DNA from: Eremomyces bilateralis CBS 781.70
Lineage: Eukaryota; Ascomycota; Dothideomycetes; Eremomycetales; Eremomycetaceae
Assembly (NCBI RefSeq): GCF_010015585.1
Contig: NW_022985067.1
Coordinates: 1,934,940-1,998,939, forward strand
Direction: 5' to 3'
DNA: 64,000 nt
Shown here: one piece after another, positions 34,221-45,378 of the stretch
How positions within the stretch are numbered: the first letter of the stretch is position 1
Layout: the number at the start of each line of letters is the position of its first letter
Translations under genes and position numbers: made by a program
Notes under the pieces: model-generated
The model's input: the letters and a program-made list of their open reading frames with translations, nothing else
Databases searched by the model: none
Told to the model about the DNA's origin: nothing

Positions 34221-35024
34221 ATGGCTTCTATCAATACCGCAAGCCTCGCAACGCACTTCAAGTCCCTTCACAAACCTTCCCAACCACTCCTAGTCATGAA
34301 CGTTTGGGATGGCGCATCCGCAATGGTACTTTCATCCATCCCCACCACGACCGCCCTTGCAACTGCATCTTATGCAGTTGCCAAGGCTGCTGGGCTGGAC
34401 GACAAAGACCTGACACTCGAGGATAATTTACGCGCTGCCTCCGTTGTCGCTACTGTCTCCAAATCTAGGGAAGGCGGACCACTTCCTGTGACTGTGGACC
34501 TGCAGGATGGGTACGGTAGTTTCCTTGAAGAGGCGGTGGATAAGCTGATTGACATGGGGGTAGTAGTTGGAATCAATCTGGAGGATTTTATGACCGCAAG
34601 GGACGGGGCGGAAGGTCGCTTTTACACCGTGGAAGAGCAGTGTGGGCGGATCAAGAAGGCACTCGATACGGCGGAGGCAAGAGGAGTGGGCGATTTTGTT
34701 GTCAATGCCAGAGCAGACCCGCTGTTGCACAAGGGGTCGTTGGAAGAGGTTATCACCAGGGGAAAAAAATATCTTGAAGCTGGGGCCACGACTTGTTTCG
34801 TACTAGGAGCGTTGAAAAAAGACATTCCCTCGTTAGTAAAGGAGTTCGGAGGTCGGGTGAATGTTGGGATGAAGACTGAGGAGGGGTCTCTGGCTCCGAA
34901 AGAGCTGGCCGACCTTGGAGTTGCGAGAATCAGTGTTGGTCCTGGGATGCAAATGGTTGCAATGAATGCCATACTCGAAGTCACAAAGAAGGCGTACACG
35001 AATCTGGAGGAGATAAACATGTAA
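34221..35024 (+). CDS. Isocitrate lyase/PEP mutase superfamily protein
   Basis: 267 aa from the ATG at 34221. The fold's signatures are visible: LLVMNVWDGASA at the first strand, VDLQDGYG (Asp93, Asp96), GINLED (Glu121) and VNARAD (Arg164), which form the metal and substrate site of PEP mutase-like enzymes. The Cys-containing KKCGH-type loop of true isocitrate and methylisocitrate lyases is absent, so a classical lyase is unlikely. Carboxyphosphonoenolpyruvate mutase-like or oxaloacetate-type hydrolase activity is possible but not assignable. An in-frame ATG at 34014 would add 69 residues without family resemblance. The gene converges on the GTPase at 35098 with only 73 bp between stops. Confidence 0.87.
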   Translation: MASINTASLATHFKSLHKPSQPLLVMNVWDGASAMVLSSIPTTTALATASYAVAKAAGLDDKDLTLEDNLRAASVVATVSKSREGGPLPVTVDLQDGYGSFLEEAVDKLIDMGVVVGINLEDFMTARDGAEGRFYTVEEQCGRIKKALDTAEARGVGDFVVNARADPLLHKGSLEEVITRGKKYLEAGATTCFVLGALKKDIPSLVKEFGGRVNVGMKTEEGSLAPKELADLGVARISVGPGMQMVAMNAILEVTKKAYTNLEEINM

Positions 35025-35097
35025 GCAACTGGGAGCAGGTATATCTCGACCCGGATTATTGGCACCGTATGGTCTATCTCCACTGGCAATCCAGACT

Positions 35098-36882
35098 TTA
35101 TTCTTGCATGGCATCCGCGTCAGTCTTGTTGTCACTCAATAAGTCCTCCAGCTTAAACTCAGCTGCCCATTCCTTGACAATCTGCTTTTGATCTCCAGAA
35201 CCACCGTCAGTCGAAGCGACTGGCGAAGTAGGAGCATCCCTCCAACCTTGTATCCTGCCATCCCTCCAGTCTGTCAGGACTGTTTGTGCCGCAGCATGGA
35301 TATTTGGTACACCGCCTCTCCCAAGCCTGCCTCGTTTTCGAGCGACTTGGACTAAAAAGTCCGTTGTCTGGTCTCCGTCGATGGTCATCAAGGGGGGCAG
35401 ACCGTACACGTCGAGAAGTTTGGAAAACATCTCCTCCGAAGATGACATCCTCTTCAGCAGTAGTTGAACGGCCGGAACCGGATCGTCGACCTCTTTTGGC
35501 GGGACGGCATTCAGCAAGATTAATCGTGCCTTGGACTCGGATTTGCTATCTTCAGCACCTCCTTCGTGTGGGAAAACGATTCCAGGCGAGTCGAGAAGTT
35601 TCAGCTTATTGTCCAGCTTCACCTGCCTTAAACTCGTTGTAACACCCGCCTCTGCACCCACAGGGCATGCTCCGGAGCCCCTGCCCATACGCGAAGAAAG
35701 GGCATTGATTACACTACTCTTCCCTACGTTCGGATACCCAATGACGCCGACCGATATCGCACGCTTCGCGGCCTTTGCCTGAGCGTAGCTCTTTAACGCC
35801 TTGAACAAGGTCTCGGTTGTGGCCTTGACTGTTAACTGCTTATGGTCGAATGTGCGGGCATTTGGGGCCTCTTTCGATGCACGGAGGGGTAGGGTGGGGA
35901 AGTAACGTCGAAGATGGACTAGCCAGGCTTTCAGGACCGGAGGTGGAACCAGATCGATTTTGTTGAGAATGAGAATGAGTCGTTTTGAGCCGCTCTCCGA
36001 GGCCATGATGGCTCGCTCGATTTCGCGTGAACGTGTGCCATCCGGATCACGGGCGTCTAAGACATAAAGGATAACGTCGGCAGATGAGAGCACCTGCTTG
36101 AAGACTTTATCGTATGCGCGCCGGGACGTGTCTTTGGCTGTAGCGGCATGGCGGTGTTGGTCATCGGCGGAGTCTGATTCAAATCCATCAAACTCGGCAT
36201 CCGAATCCGAATCGTCCATTTCGTCGCCATGGGCGTCTCCATGCGCCCGGTCGTACTCAGCTGCTCGTGCTGTAGCGGAGGCCAAGAGTGCGGCAAGAGG
36301 GTTTGAACCGCCCTATGAGGTGTTAGAATACGCACCAAAGGGTAGATAGGTGCAAGTGACTCACTTCTTCCATGTCCTCATCCTGTAGATCATCGTCCTG
36401 TAGATCATCGTCCATGTCATCTTCCGACATCTCGTCGTCGGGCCCTTTTGTCGTGGCCTGTCCATTTGGCTGGGAACTCTGCGCGCTGGCAGCCTTGACA
36501 CCATCCTTCCGCCGTTGATTGTCCTCGGCTCGGATCCGTTTCTTCTCCTCGATCTGGTCAAGGATCTTCTCCTTGAATGGAAAGAGGTTGGGGATACCTG
36601 GATCCTTCTTTAACCGACTTCGCCATGTTGGATCCTGGGGTGTCTGGTCAGCCTCCAATTCGGAACTCGAATCGTTTCCTAGCGCGGTTTCCCAGTGTGG
36701 TCCAGCAGGGAGCAAGAGAACCTACATGTTTGGCGGTTTTGCGATCTTTCCGCTGTTTGGCTGCGGCGGCTTTCTCGATCTTGTGCTTTCGGCGCACAGG
36801 CACTCGCTTGGATTTTGGCTCTGCAAATCATTAGCGCAGATCCGTCTAACATTCTGCGAAAGTACTTACTCCCGACCTTCAT
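35098..36882 (-). CDS. NUG1: Nucleolar circularly permuted GTPase, NUG1/GNL3 family
   Basis: Four exons: 36870-36882 (13-nt first exon encoding MKVG), 36726-36820, 36365-36634 and 35098-36312, giving 530 aa. The basic N-terminus KPKSKRVPVRRKHKIEKAA is the GN3L nucleolar/RNA-binding domain. The GTPase motifs appear in permuted order: G4 NKIDL near 243, then G1 GYPNVGKSS near 318-326, then G3 DSPG near 367. An acidic insertion precedes the GTPase domain. Nug1/nucleostemin-type GTPases are needed for assembly and nuclear export of pre-60S ribosomal subunits. The last intron ends just before GGSNPLAALL. Converges with the gene ending at 35024. Confidence 0.92.
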
Positions 36883-37150
36883 GATGTTGTCCAGGAAAAC
36901 TTCCTACGTATATCAACTGCACTGGGAGGATGCGATTGTCGTGCAGATTAGAGAGTCCTGGTCAAGTGGTGGAAAATTTATGTGGGGCATGCCGAGATTT
37001 CGACACACCCTGCACAATACCAGTCACCTGACTTCATTCATTCCTGGACAAGATTTAGTAGCAGCCCATATCTTCGTCAGTTTCTCTTCCTAAGTGAAAT
37101 TGCAAAATTTGCGAGATATTGAGATCTAAAACTAAAAAAGAACCCGAAAA

Positions 37151-37172
37151 AAAGAAGAAAAAAAGTAAAGCG
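37151..37172 (-). terminator. RNA polymerase III T-run terminator
   Basis: On the minus strand the tRNA is followed within a few bases by CTTTACTTTTTTT and a second T-run, the usual pol III stop signal (seen as A-runs on the + strand). Confidence 0.7.
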
Positions 37173-37173
37173 T

Positions 37174-37263
37174 CACCTCAGACGGGACTCGAACCCGCAG
37201 CCTTTGGATTGCCTTCCCTGATCGGGGTAGAAGTCCAAAACGCCACCATTGCGCCACTGAGGC
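37174..37263 (-). tRNA. tRNA-Arg (anticodon UCU) with intron
   Basis: Minus-strand cloverleaf. The acceptor stem is GCCTCAG with CTGAGGT (first pair G:U). The D-arm contains the A-box TGGCGCAATGGTGG. The anticodon stem TTGGA/TCCAA encloses loop CTTCTA..A. The T-arm is GCGGGTTCGAGTCCCG (B-box). The anticodon TCT is followed, after position 37, by an intron of about 18 nt (CCCC...GGCA), the canonical place for eukaryotic tRNA introns. The discriminator base is G. A T-run terminator follows. It reads AGA codons. Confidence 0.93.
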
Positions 37264-37939
37264 ACATGTTTTCAAATAGAAATTGCAGTCTAAAATATAT
37301 AACGTAACCGATGATACCGCCTGGTGTGGTCTGTCATTGTGGCGGAGCTGCTTTTCACTGATGGAATGCCGGTTGGGTCTGAGCCGCATCTACCGCACGC
37401 CCATCAAGGCGGATTTCGGAGAGCGTTGCTCTCTACGCAGCATAAATTGTTATCCTGCGCCTCCAATGCTCATCCCTTACCGAAATGCCTCGTGTCAGCC
37501 GGATGTCTTGCGCTGATCCATCTCCCAGTTCCCCCCCTACACGCGCAGACAGGAAAAGCATCCTTTTCTTCCAAGGAACCATTACCCAGTGTCCTACGGT
37601 TTACTGCCACGCTGAGAGGCTATGCTGCAGACAACTATGGCGATAGGGGCTCAAGGTTCAGCATCCTTTGTGCCTCCCAACTTTCCCCGAAGTACTTGGG
37701 AATGGTCGCTGGTAGTAATTATTGAGTCTTCCCTTTCTCGTATTTTCCGGGTGTTTCTCGCCTGCTTAAGTCGGAGCAGTATGTACTACATCATATTTCA
37801 TCAATTGGGTTTAACCCCTTACTCAAAACCAGGAGGGTGAATTTTCTTATATTTACCGGCAACTTGCTGCGTTGATTATTCTTGGTCATTCTATTCCCAT
37901 CGTCTTATAAAGGGATCGCGCGTTGACCCTTCATTCATC
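37264..37939. other. Intergenic, tRNA upstream flank and GRDP promoter
   Basis: About 680 bp with no supported gene; the right side should hold the promoter and leader of the + strand gene starting at 37940. Confidence 0.5.
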
Positions 37940-40334
37940 ATGTCACTCTTCCCCTTTGACGATAAGGAGTCAAAGAAGAGCGAGGATCGAAAGCCTAGCG
38001 ATGCCCCTCCAGCATATACAGAAGAGAATGAAACCCAAGGCGGACCAAGCCATGCTGCTGCTCCATTCGATCTCGCTGCGAGACTGGGAAGTCTCGACCT
38101 GGCGTCGTCGCCAGCTTCTCCAACATCGTCCCAGTGCATCGCACACTTGAAATTCCTCCAAGCTCTGTACCACCTCCGCCAAGATGTCATAACGAAGGTC
38201 GGTCTATTTGGCATCAAGGGATCAGCCCACGAGGATGGTGAGATCGCCGAGTGGGATCCTACTCCAAAGTATGGCGACAAGAGCGGTGCCGAGCCGCGGG
38301 CTAAAGTCCGCGAAAAGAGATGGGAGATATACGTCTCCAGAGCCGTTGACCGATTCACCGCGTGGTGGTATACTCAGATCCCTACTACATATAAAGGGGC
38401 GCGGTGCGGAATGCTAAAACGTGGAAATATGGTAGACCCACAGGGCCTTGAAAATATTGCGTTGAAGGGGTTTCCAATCGTCCAGCTGGCCAGTCCCGAT
38501 CAATTGCCCCCTCTCGGTCAGATGCCTCATCTATGTCATACAATAACACCGGCTAATAGATGCAGATGTACTTATGGTTTGGCATTCCTACATGCTCAAT
38601 CCGAGAAATTTCTTCGAGGACTGTTTTCGTTCCGGAAAGATGGACTTCTACGCCACACCTTTCCCATGGCAGTCCATCTGTGCTGTGATTGATAACCTGG
38701 CCTTTGACTACAAGCCGTCGGGAACCGCACAAGCGCATTGGGAATCATCGACAGGGCTGCGGTGGGACAACCTTTATGATTCATTCACGAAACGAATCCG
38801 TTGCCCAAAGTGCAACCAAGCGAACGATGTCCCTTGGACCGCGGGCGCAGGCTTGACTGGGTATGACGGTAGCTTCAAGCCAGGGTATGGATATGCGGAC
38901 CAACTGTTTGGGACTGCTTGCTATAATTGCAACACCGCGATCAATCATGACCTTCTACGGGTCACGAAGTTCAGGCGGGATGTTCAGAATCTCGTGATGT
39001 ACGACATTCCCATGCCTGGAACGATCTTGGACACAAATGGGAAGCCGCCGAAAGTTTCCATCCGGATATTCGGGACCCCCCTCCCTCCACCTAACGACTT
39101 TCCATCTTCAATCATCAAGGCGGGATTGCATCGGGAAATCATGGACTCTACGAATCCTTCGCACGGGAGCGCTTCAATGGAAGTAATTAAGACAACTTTT
39201 GAGACCAGTGGCTTGCGAGATAAATTCCTCCTCAGTCAAAGTACAGCTGGAAATCGCGCTTGGACCACAAAAGAGGAGCGCATAGCAGTTCGCCGCATGA
39301 TGAGCCGATACTGGCATAACAGCTCGCCTTTCGCGCTGGACCTCGTTGGTGCTGTGGTCCGCCAGGGCGACTTTGTTGACAAGATGAATAACATCGATTG
39401 GATCCACTCACCAGCCCTGAGTTCCACCATGGTCCGACTTTTGATGAAGTACGGTCGCTTCATCACCATCATGGCGAATCACCCCGGTCGATGTGCGGTC
39501 CCGACCCTTGACATCGACCTCGCGTGGCACACCCACCAGCTCTCCCCCCAATCGTATTACCGGTTCACAACCACCCTCACCGGTCAGTTTATCGATCACA
39601 ATGACAAGATCGAGGAGAATGATCTCCACGGAGCCTTCACCTGGACCAGCAAAGTCTACCAAGAACTGTACGAAGAACCGTACTCCGAATGCACCTGCTG
39701 GTATTGCGAAGCAGTCCGAGAATCGCACAGCTCTTTGCTCGACCGTGTCTTCAAACCAGGGAAGCATGCCGCCCTCGACAACCTACATGACGCCAACGGT
39801 GATCCGACCGTAGCGAGCAATCCTCTCCTCTCGCCGCACATCTCCGCCCATAATGCCGTGCGCACGGAAAATACTGATGTAGCAACCCGGGTCGAGCATG
39901 CGCGGATCGAGGCGAACTACAATAAAGCATGTCGACGGGCGAAGAAAAAGGGGCATAAAGAGCCGGAACGAGTTACATATTATGCCGCGTACGCCTGGGG
40001 ATATCCGGTCTATATGCCAATCTACTATCCGTATGCTGTGGATCCAGCATACGCAGGAAGTGGGGCGGTTTACCCGGCTGATCCAGCTTATGTCGCGACC
40101 GGGGCGGGAAATTATGGTGCTTGTGCTGCAGGGACTTGCGGGGGGCTTGTAGCGAGCGGTGGATGTGGGGCTAATGGTTACAACGGGGGTTGCGGCGGCG
40201 GCGTAGGGGGCGGTTGCGGAGGCGGCGGGGGCGGGGGAGGAGGCGGTTGCGGCGGCGGAGGAGGGGGTGGTTGTGGCGGCGGAGGAGGGGGTGGTTGTGG
40301 CGGCGGCGGCGGCGGCGGGGGCGGGGGCTGCTAA
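37940..40334 (+). CDS. DUF1399 glycine-rich domain-containing protein
   Basis: Two exons, 37940-38516 and 38566-40334, joined over a 49-nt intron, give 781 aa. The junction restores the family hallmark LPPLDVLMVWHSYMLNPRNF. Later signatures are CPKCNQANDVPW (zinc-ribbon-like CxxC) and IDLAWHTHQLSPQSYYRF, the repeated H-bearing DUF1399 motif. A second CxC-x-x-C cluster lies at CTCWYC. The C-terminus changes to a Tyr/Pro/Ala-rich segment, then an almost pure Gly tail punctuated by single Cys residues (CG7-type units). The family is common in fungi and plants (GRDP proteins, linked to RNA binding or stress in plants); the fungal role is not established. The gene converges on OPI3. Confidence 0.88.
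40186..40331. repeat. GGN-codon repeat encoding Gly/Cys tail
   Basis: About 145 bp made almost only of GGC/GGG/GGA/GGT and TGC/TGT codons, with near-identical units of about 24 nt (TGTGGCGGCGGAGGAGGGGG-like). It encodes Cys separated by runs of 7-10 Gly. Probably replication-slippage prone and length-variable. Confidence 0.85.
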
Positions 40335-40648
40335 ATATTCCCTGCAATCCATACAATGAGCATGACAACGAGTTTCTTGACCTATCCAAGGACCTTATTG
40401 AATAGTGATTGGAATGCTTTATTAGAACGAACCCGTCAATCAGAGGTTGACTGTGAACATTGGAGGAGTCTTTCGTTCCTGAATCGATCTCATTTTGGAG
40501 GATTCAACCTCGTATATCAATATGAAAGCATTCCTTTGCTTGTAGCCCTTAGTCGAATTTTCACTCCCAGTAGTAGAACTAGTAGTATATTCTATATTCT
40601 GTGTTACGTCTCGCGTGGTATTTGTCGAGCTCCGATTGGCAACTTTGA
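40335..40648. other. Convergent 3' region GRDP / OPI3
   Basis: 314 bp between two stop codons. The minus-strand frame is open through part of it, but the OPI3 stop at 40649-40651 precedes it. No feature supported. Confidence 0.5.
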
Positions 40649-41546
40649 TCAAGTTTGCTTCTTGCCGGCTTTCCTCTCGCGCTCTCTTTTCGCATATATC
40701 TCTCCCGTGAACGGACTATCAAATGGTTAACGCTTTATCAAGGTGATATATAAGCTTACGGTTTGGACATTAGACTTACTCCTCAAATTGCAAAGCGACT
40801 TGATACACCGCCGCAACGATGCCGGTCAGGAGTATGCCTGCCGGTTTCCCAAACCACAGGGCCGTGGCCAAAAAGCTCATGGTGCTGCCCCAGTACATGG
40901 GCGCATCTGTGACATTGAAGGGAAAGCTCGTCACCTTCTCGTCCATCAATATTCCAAAATAGTCGCCCAGGTAAGTACCCGTGACCCCAAGCACCCACAT
41001 GCTCGAGAGGACAAGCACGTTGCCGGAGGCGAAAAGCATGACTGCTAAGGGATTGACAATTGGGGACGATGCAAGAGTGGGGGAGCTGGGCTGCTCGCGT
41101 AAGGCGCGTTCGTACCTGAGGTAGAATGAGTTTTGCACTATACATGGCTAGGAATGGGGCCGGGAAGACGTACAAAAGGTCACGTATGATGCCGATGGAG
41201 AAGATGGTCACACCGAGGGCATAGCAACCTATGCGGGAGCTGCCTCCGAAGAGCTTCGTGATCACTTTGTTGTGATATTCTTAAGGCATACATGTCAATT
41301 GACTTTGTTCGGCAGACGGGATGAACGGTCGATTGTGGCCACGCGTACCTTGTCTTGCAGCAATACTAACAAGCAGCTCATTAGCAAGATATCATGGTAA
41401 CCTTCAGAGAATCACTTACTTCCAGAACGTAGGATTGAACACAATCATCCCCGCCGATACTGCTGCTGTTAGCTAGGTGATACAGAAGGGTCTGAAGCTA
41501 ACGAACACCAGAAGCTCGGCTTGGTGAAATCCACGTATTCGAACAT
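40649..41546 (-). CDS. OPI3: OPI3, phospholipid methyltransferase
   Basis: Six exons: 41507-41546, 41420-41465, 41349-41365 (17 nt), 41174-41279, 40780-41115 and 40649-40715, giving 203 aa (yeast Opi3 is 206). The assembled protein shows MFEYVDFTKPSFW, FNPTFWNIAARQEYHNK, VLGVTGTYLGDYFGILMD, FPFNVTDAPMYWGSTMSFL and DPFTGEIYAKRERE, the ordered hallmarks of phosphatidyl-N-methylethanolamine N-methyltransferase. It is an ER membrane enzyme with about four TM helices, using SAM for the last two methylations from phosphatidylethanolamine to phosphatidylcholine. Exon 1 ends at a GTTCGT donor; two tandem acceptors (41465 or 41462) are possible for exon 2, differing by one residue. Tandem with MED16 on the same strand. 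Confidence 0.9.
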
Positions 41547-42006
41547 GATCGCAATCGGACGCTAAAGGTAACGGGATGAGTTCAATAGTATGCTTTAGAA
41601 AAAAATAAATTGATGATGAATGTACAGTAGTAGTAGAAGGTTGCAACGTATGTGGAGGGGAGGGACAAATTTTCCTAATTGCATCCTCAATCGGCCGACG
41701 GCCATAGCAACAGATGTAGCACCGAATAAACGACGTCACAAAGAGGGGCACGTGACAGGGGGCTGGAGTCACGTGGGATACAGGTGCTACATTATTCAAT
41801 ACCGATATTTATGGAAGGTGCCGTACCTGTTTGATTGCATTGAGGACGGGATGTCTGGAGTCTGAATGGATTTTGGTATTGAGATCTTTTCCAAACAAAA
41901 ATTGGATGATTTGAGAAGAAGTTCGGATCTGGTTTTAACGACCTTGGTATTTCCCCTCGACTCTCCGGACACACATCACATCCTCTCTTCCTCTCTCCCT
42001 CACTCG
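41547..42006. promoter_or_regulatory. OPI3 promoter / MED16 3' flank
   Basis: 460 bp. CACGTGA-type cores occur at about 41750 (CACGTGACAGG) and 41770 (CACGTGGG), two E-box-like sites 21 bp apart and about 200 bp upstream of OPI3. In yeast, phospholipid genes are controlled by bHLH factors Ino2/Ino4 through a CATGTGAAAT-type element; a related control here is speculation. Confidence 0.4.
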
Positions 42007-45000
42007 TTAAACACACGCCCAGCTACATGAGCACACGCACGCCTTATAGTTCTGCGCCATCCACGGCTGCATCCCCGGGCCCCACGCCAACTCTTCGCTA
42101 ACGCTGCCGCATCGCGTGCACCGCCGGATCGCTGCCCCTTCGCGCAGGGGCGTTTTACGGATTACATCGATCATCGGTACCGGACGTCCACCGCTGGCCG
42201 ATGATCCGGTCGGTGCTCGTACCATCGTTGCACGCAGAATTGGCGGCTGATCAGGTGGAACGGTAGTTGCGGCGGCGCTACCGGGCGCGTTGTTCGCATT
42301 TGTAGAACCTGCCATGTTGGCAGGCTGTTTTCCGCTGGCAGGGGCGCCAGCGGTGGCTTGGATAGGCTCCGCGCCATCATTTGGCGCGGATCGCTTGTGC
42401 TGGATGGAAAGATCGTATGAAGCGGGGAGGAAGCGTCGTGAAGGTCCGTCATCGGTAAGGCCGAGCCAGCTTACATCGTGCGCGTAGATTCGGTACGGGT
42501 CGAGATGCTTGCTCATATTCGGCAGTGAAACCTGGAAGATGCGGACGACCGCTGGTCCGAGTAGCGGCGGGATTTTCCCGGTGATGAACAGCTCCCGCTC
42601 GATCTTTGAGCGCCCGTCGGCAGAGATTGGCCCATTTTTCCCCGGCTCGCGAGCGGCGGCGTAACACTGCTTGATGCTTGCGTCGAGTTCTTTCAGGAAG
42701 TTGTCCAGATGCTGTTGCTGTAGCAAGGCTAGAAGAGGTGTATCACGAAATGGTGCGGAGACGCGGTGCCAGTCGGCTTTTTGGTCCGGGGTGGTCGCAG
42801 CTTTCATGCAGTTGATGGAATGGATGTACGCGTTCTTCAAACTGCGAACGCAAGTTCGGATAAGGAGGCGAGGAACCGAGGCGAGCATGACGGCTAGCAC
42901 CGGGGAATTGGCATCGTCGACCTTGGATTGAATGCGTACGAGGTTCTGCTCATGACCTAACAGCTCGCGAGCGAGGTCATAGAGGTCTTGAAGGACGTAG
43001 ACAAGGAAATCAAGGCTATACTTGACATGCCCGATGAGGGAAATGGCGAGATCTGGTTCAGTTAGCGATGTAGTTGTCTCGTGGTCCTAAATATGGCATA
43101 CCTAGCTTGAGCGGTTCGTTGTGGCGTATACTCATCGTCAAACTCGTAGCTATCAATTTCAGGTTCAAGGTGATCCACGCCAGTTTTCCGCTGACGTTTC
43201 TGAACCCGTGTTTCACCGTTCCCATTCCCGCTTGTGCACTCAACGTTTTGTAGAGTGCAGGTACCCTGAACAGCTGGTAAGCGTTCTTTTGCGCTTCTTC
43301 CGTGCTGTAATCTAGGTTCAGATTCATGGCTCGTATGGCTTGCTGAAAGAACTCATTGATGACAGAGACATGAGCGTTCGATCCGAGCATCGCGAAAATA
43401 TCGTCCGTCGTGCACAATTGCCCGCAAGCGCACGAATGATGCAGAGCTAATGCCACCGCAGCATTTGAGACCATTCCTGATCCAGGAGCAGTCGCCATGC
43501 CTTCTGATGGGTGCGCTAAGTCGCCCATAAGATATTCCATTTTCCGGATCGTAATCCTAGACCCTTTATCGGTCTTTTCGTCGTCATCGTGAAGGACGGC
43601 TGCGATACAGTAATTTGGCGAAAACGCGATGTGTAGAGAAGGGGGGGCATTTAGGAAGGCAAAGCCACCTTGCATAAGCGTATAGATCTCTGCCGGGTCC
43701 TGTTCTGTAACGATGGTAGACATGGTTGAACGATCTCGGAACTCAATACTCCCATCCGCATATGCGACGGCCAGAACCGTATTGAAGCGTAGAGAGACAA
43801 TACTGATTACGGCGACATTTGAAGACCAAGCCGGTTTCTGGTGTAGTCGCCACTGCTGTCCTTGAGGGAAGTAGGTTGAGAGGGGTCGTTTCTTCCCGGA
43901 CAGCGAGTCGAATGCTTCGGACAGCTTTGCGGGAGGTGCTGCTTTTAATTCCCAAGCGCAAGCCGTAGCATGGCAGAAATATGGACGAGACGTATCACCC
44001 AGAAGAGCATCCGCAGACGAGGGTGCGGAAAACTCATGAAATACGCCAAGGACGGTAGGATACGTTTTGTCCGCATGCACCCGCTCTGGCTCCGAAGGAA
44101 GGAATTCGAGATGTGTGAGGGTAGGAATGTAAGGTCTTGGTTCGATTGATAGCCCGTCTCCCTCACTCGTTAGACTCGACGGGGGAAAGCAGTCGGATTC
44201 AGATGTTACAGGCGAGAGTTTGATGGCAGGCATGTTGAGGGTAGGCCCTTCCCCATTGCCTTGTCCTGGATTCGCGGCCGTTTGAGGCTGCCACTCAATT
44301 CGAATGCGGCACACTTTTAGACTACAGGACATGTTATACGTGGCCATCAACAGCGTGGGATCTACGAAACATTGTAAGTCGATTGTCCAGTCCCTGTCGG
44401 AAGACGAACATACCATTGTCCGGTAGGTTCTCCGGCGCGAAAGCTGCATGCGACAGCAACGACTCGGATGATTGGGTTGAGTCAGGGAGCATAGTAGTAG
44501 TCTCTAACCATCGCCCGTCTTGGACTTGAAATAACAGGCGGAGCTGGGAGGACTTGTGAAGTACCAATACAGCAGAGCGGCCCTCACAAGGGTTATGGGG
44601 ACCGGGGAACAAGTGATTGGACAGTTGGTAGTTCCACTCGCCCTGATTTCTGCTACCTTTCCAAAATACATGGTTCTATTTGCAGATTAGAGGAGGACGA
44701 GAATTCGGAAATTCCTGGGAATGGATACCTTTTGGTTCTGAGGAAACACGGGGAGCCAGTGCAGGCCCACGATGGAAGTGACATCGCCGAAATGGCCTCT
44801 CGAGGTCGAATGCAAGGGCTGAAGTCGTCCAAGGGAATTTCCCATGCTGAATACATGAACATGACCAACCGAGTCCGCCAAAGCAAGGTCGTTTCCTAAG
44901 TAACTCCAAGCGACGTGGGAGAAATAGCTACCTTCGGGCAACGGTGGGATTCGGAAAGGAATCTTCTGCGAAAGCTTCCATTCGCCATCTTGTGGATCCC

Positions 45001-45378
45001 GGGAGAAGTTATACAATTCTACCGACTTGTTGTCTGAGGAGATGGCGGCCAAAAGGCCGAATCTCGACCAAGAGATGTTCCTTCAGCGGAATTAGACGTC
45101 GAGACCCTGTTTCATTGGAGAAGGACTTACTGTTTGCAACCTGCTGCATGTAAGTCCGCCAGACGTTCTGGCAGATATTTTAACAGCGGACGAGGGGGCA
45201 TCGGAACTGGCAGCTGTCCGTTCAACTGATTGCCCAGTTGGCCATTCAATTCATGACCATCCAAATTTCCGGTGATCTGACCCCCAAGTTGACTTCCGAG
45301 GTTGACAGATTCGGAGTCGCCAAAGAGATCATCCACATCCATTCCATAGTCATCCTCCAGGTTGAACTCATCCGCCAT
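42007..45378 (-). CDS. MED16: MED16, Mediator tail subunit 16 (Sin4)
   Basis: Five exons: 45131-45378, 44729-45080, 44414-44675, 43102-44361 and 42007-43052, with 49-53-nt introns, giving 1055 aa. The acidic N-terminus (DDYGMDVDDLFGD) and the following RLADLHAAGCKQNISWSRFGLLAAIS are the usual start of fungal MED16, leading into a WD40-type propeller. The C-terminal half has alpha-helical repeats, and the end carries a zinc-binding pattern with CTRCG, then CVCSCSW. MED16 is part of the Mediator tail that contacts activators. The N-terminus also has a short Asn/Gln/Leu-Gly repeat (LGSQLGGQ, LNGQLGNQLNGQL). Divergent from the sirtuin, 1.8 kb apart. Confidence 0.9.

Noticed and set aside
40440-40652. 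Long C-terminal extension of OPI3 through the convergent region
   Set aside because: First read as in frame, but careful reading of the last exon gives TGA at 40649-40651 after KAGKKQT, matching the usual Opi3 length.
42290-42487. Antisense ORFs within MED16 and other long CDSs
   Set aside because: Shadows of real coding frames in GC-rich DNA.
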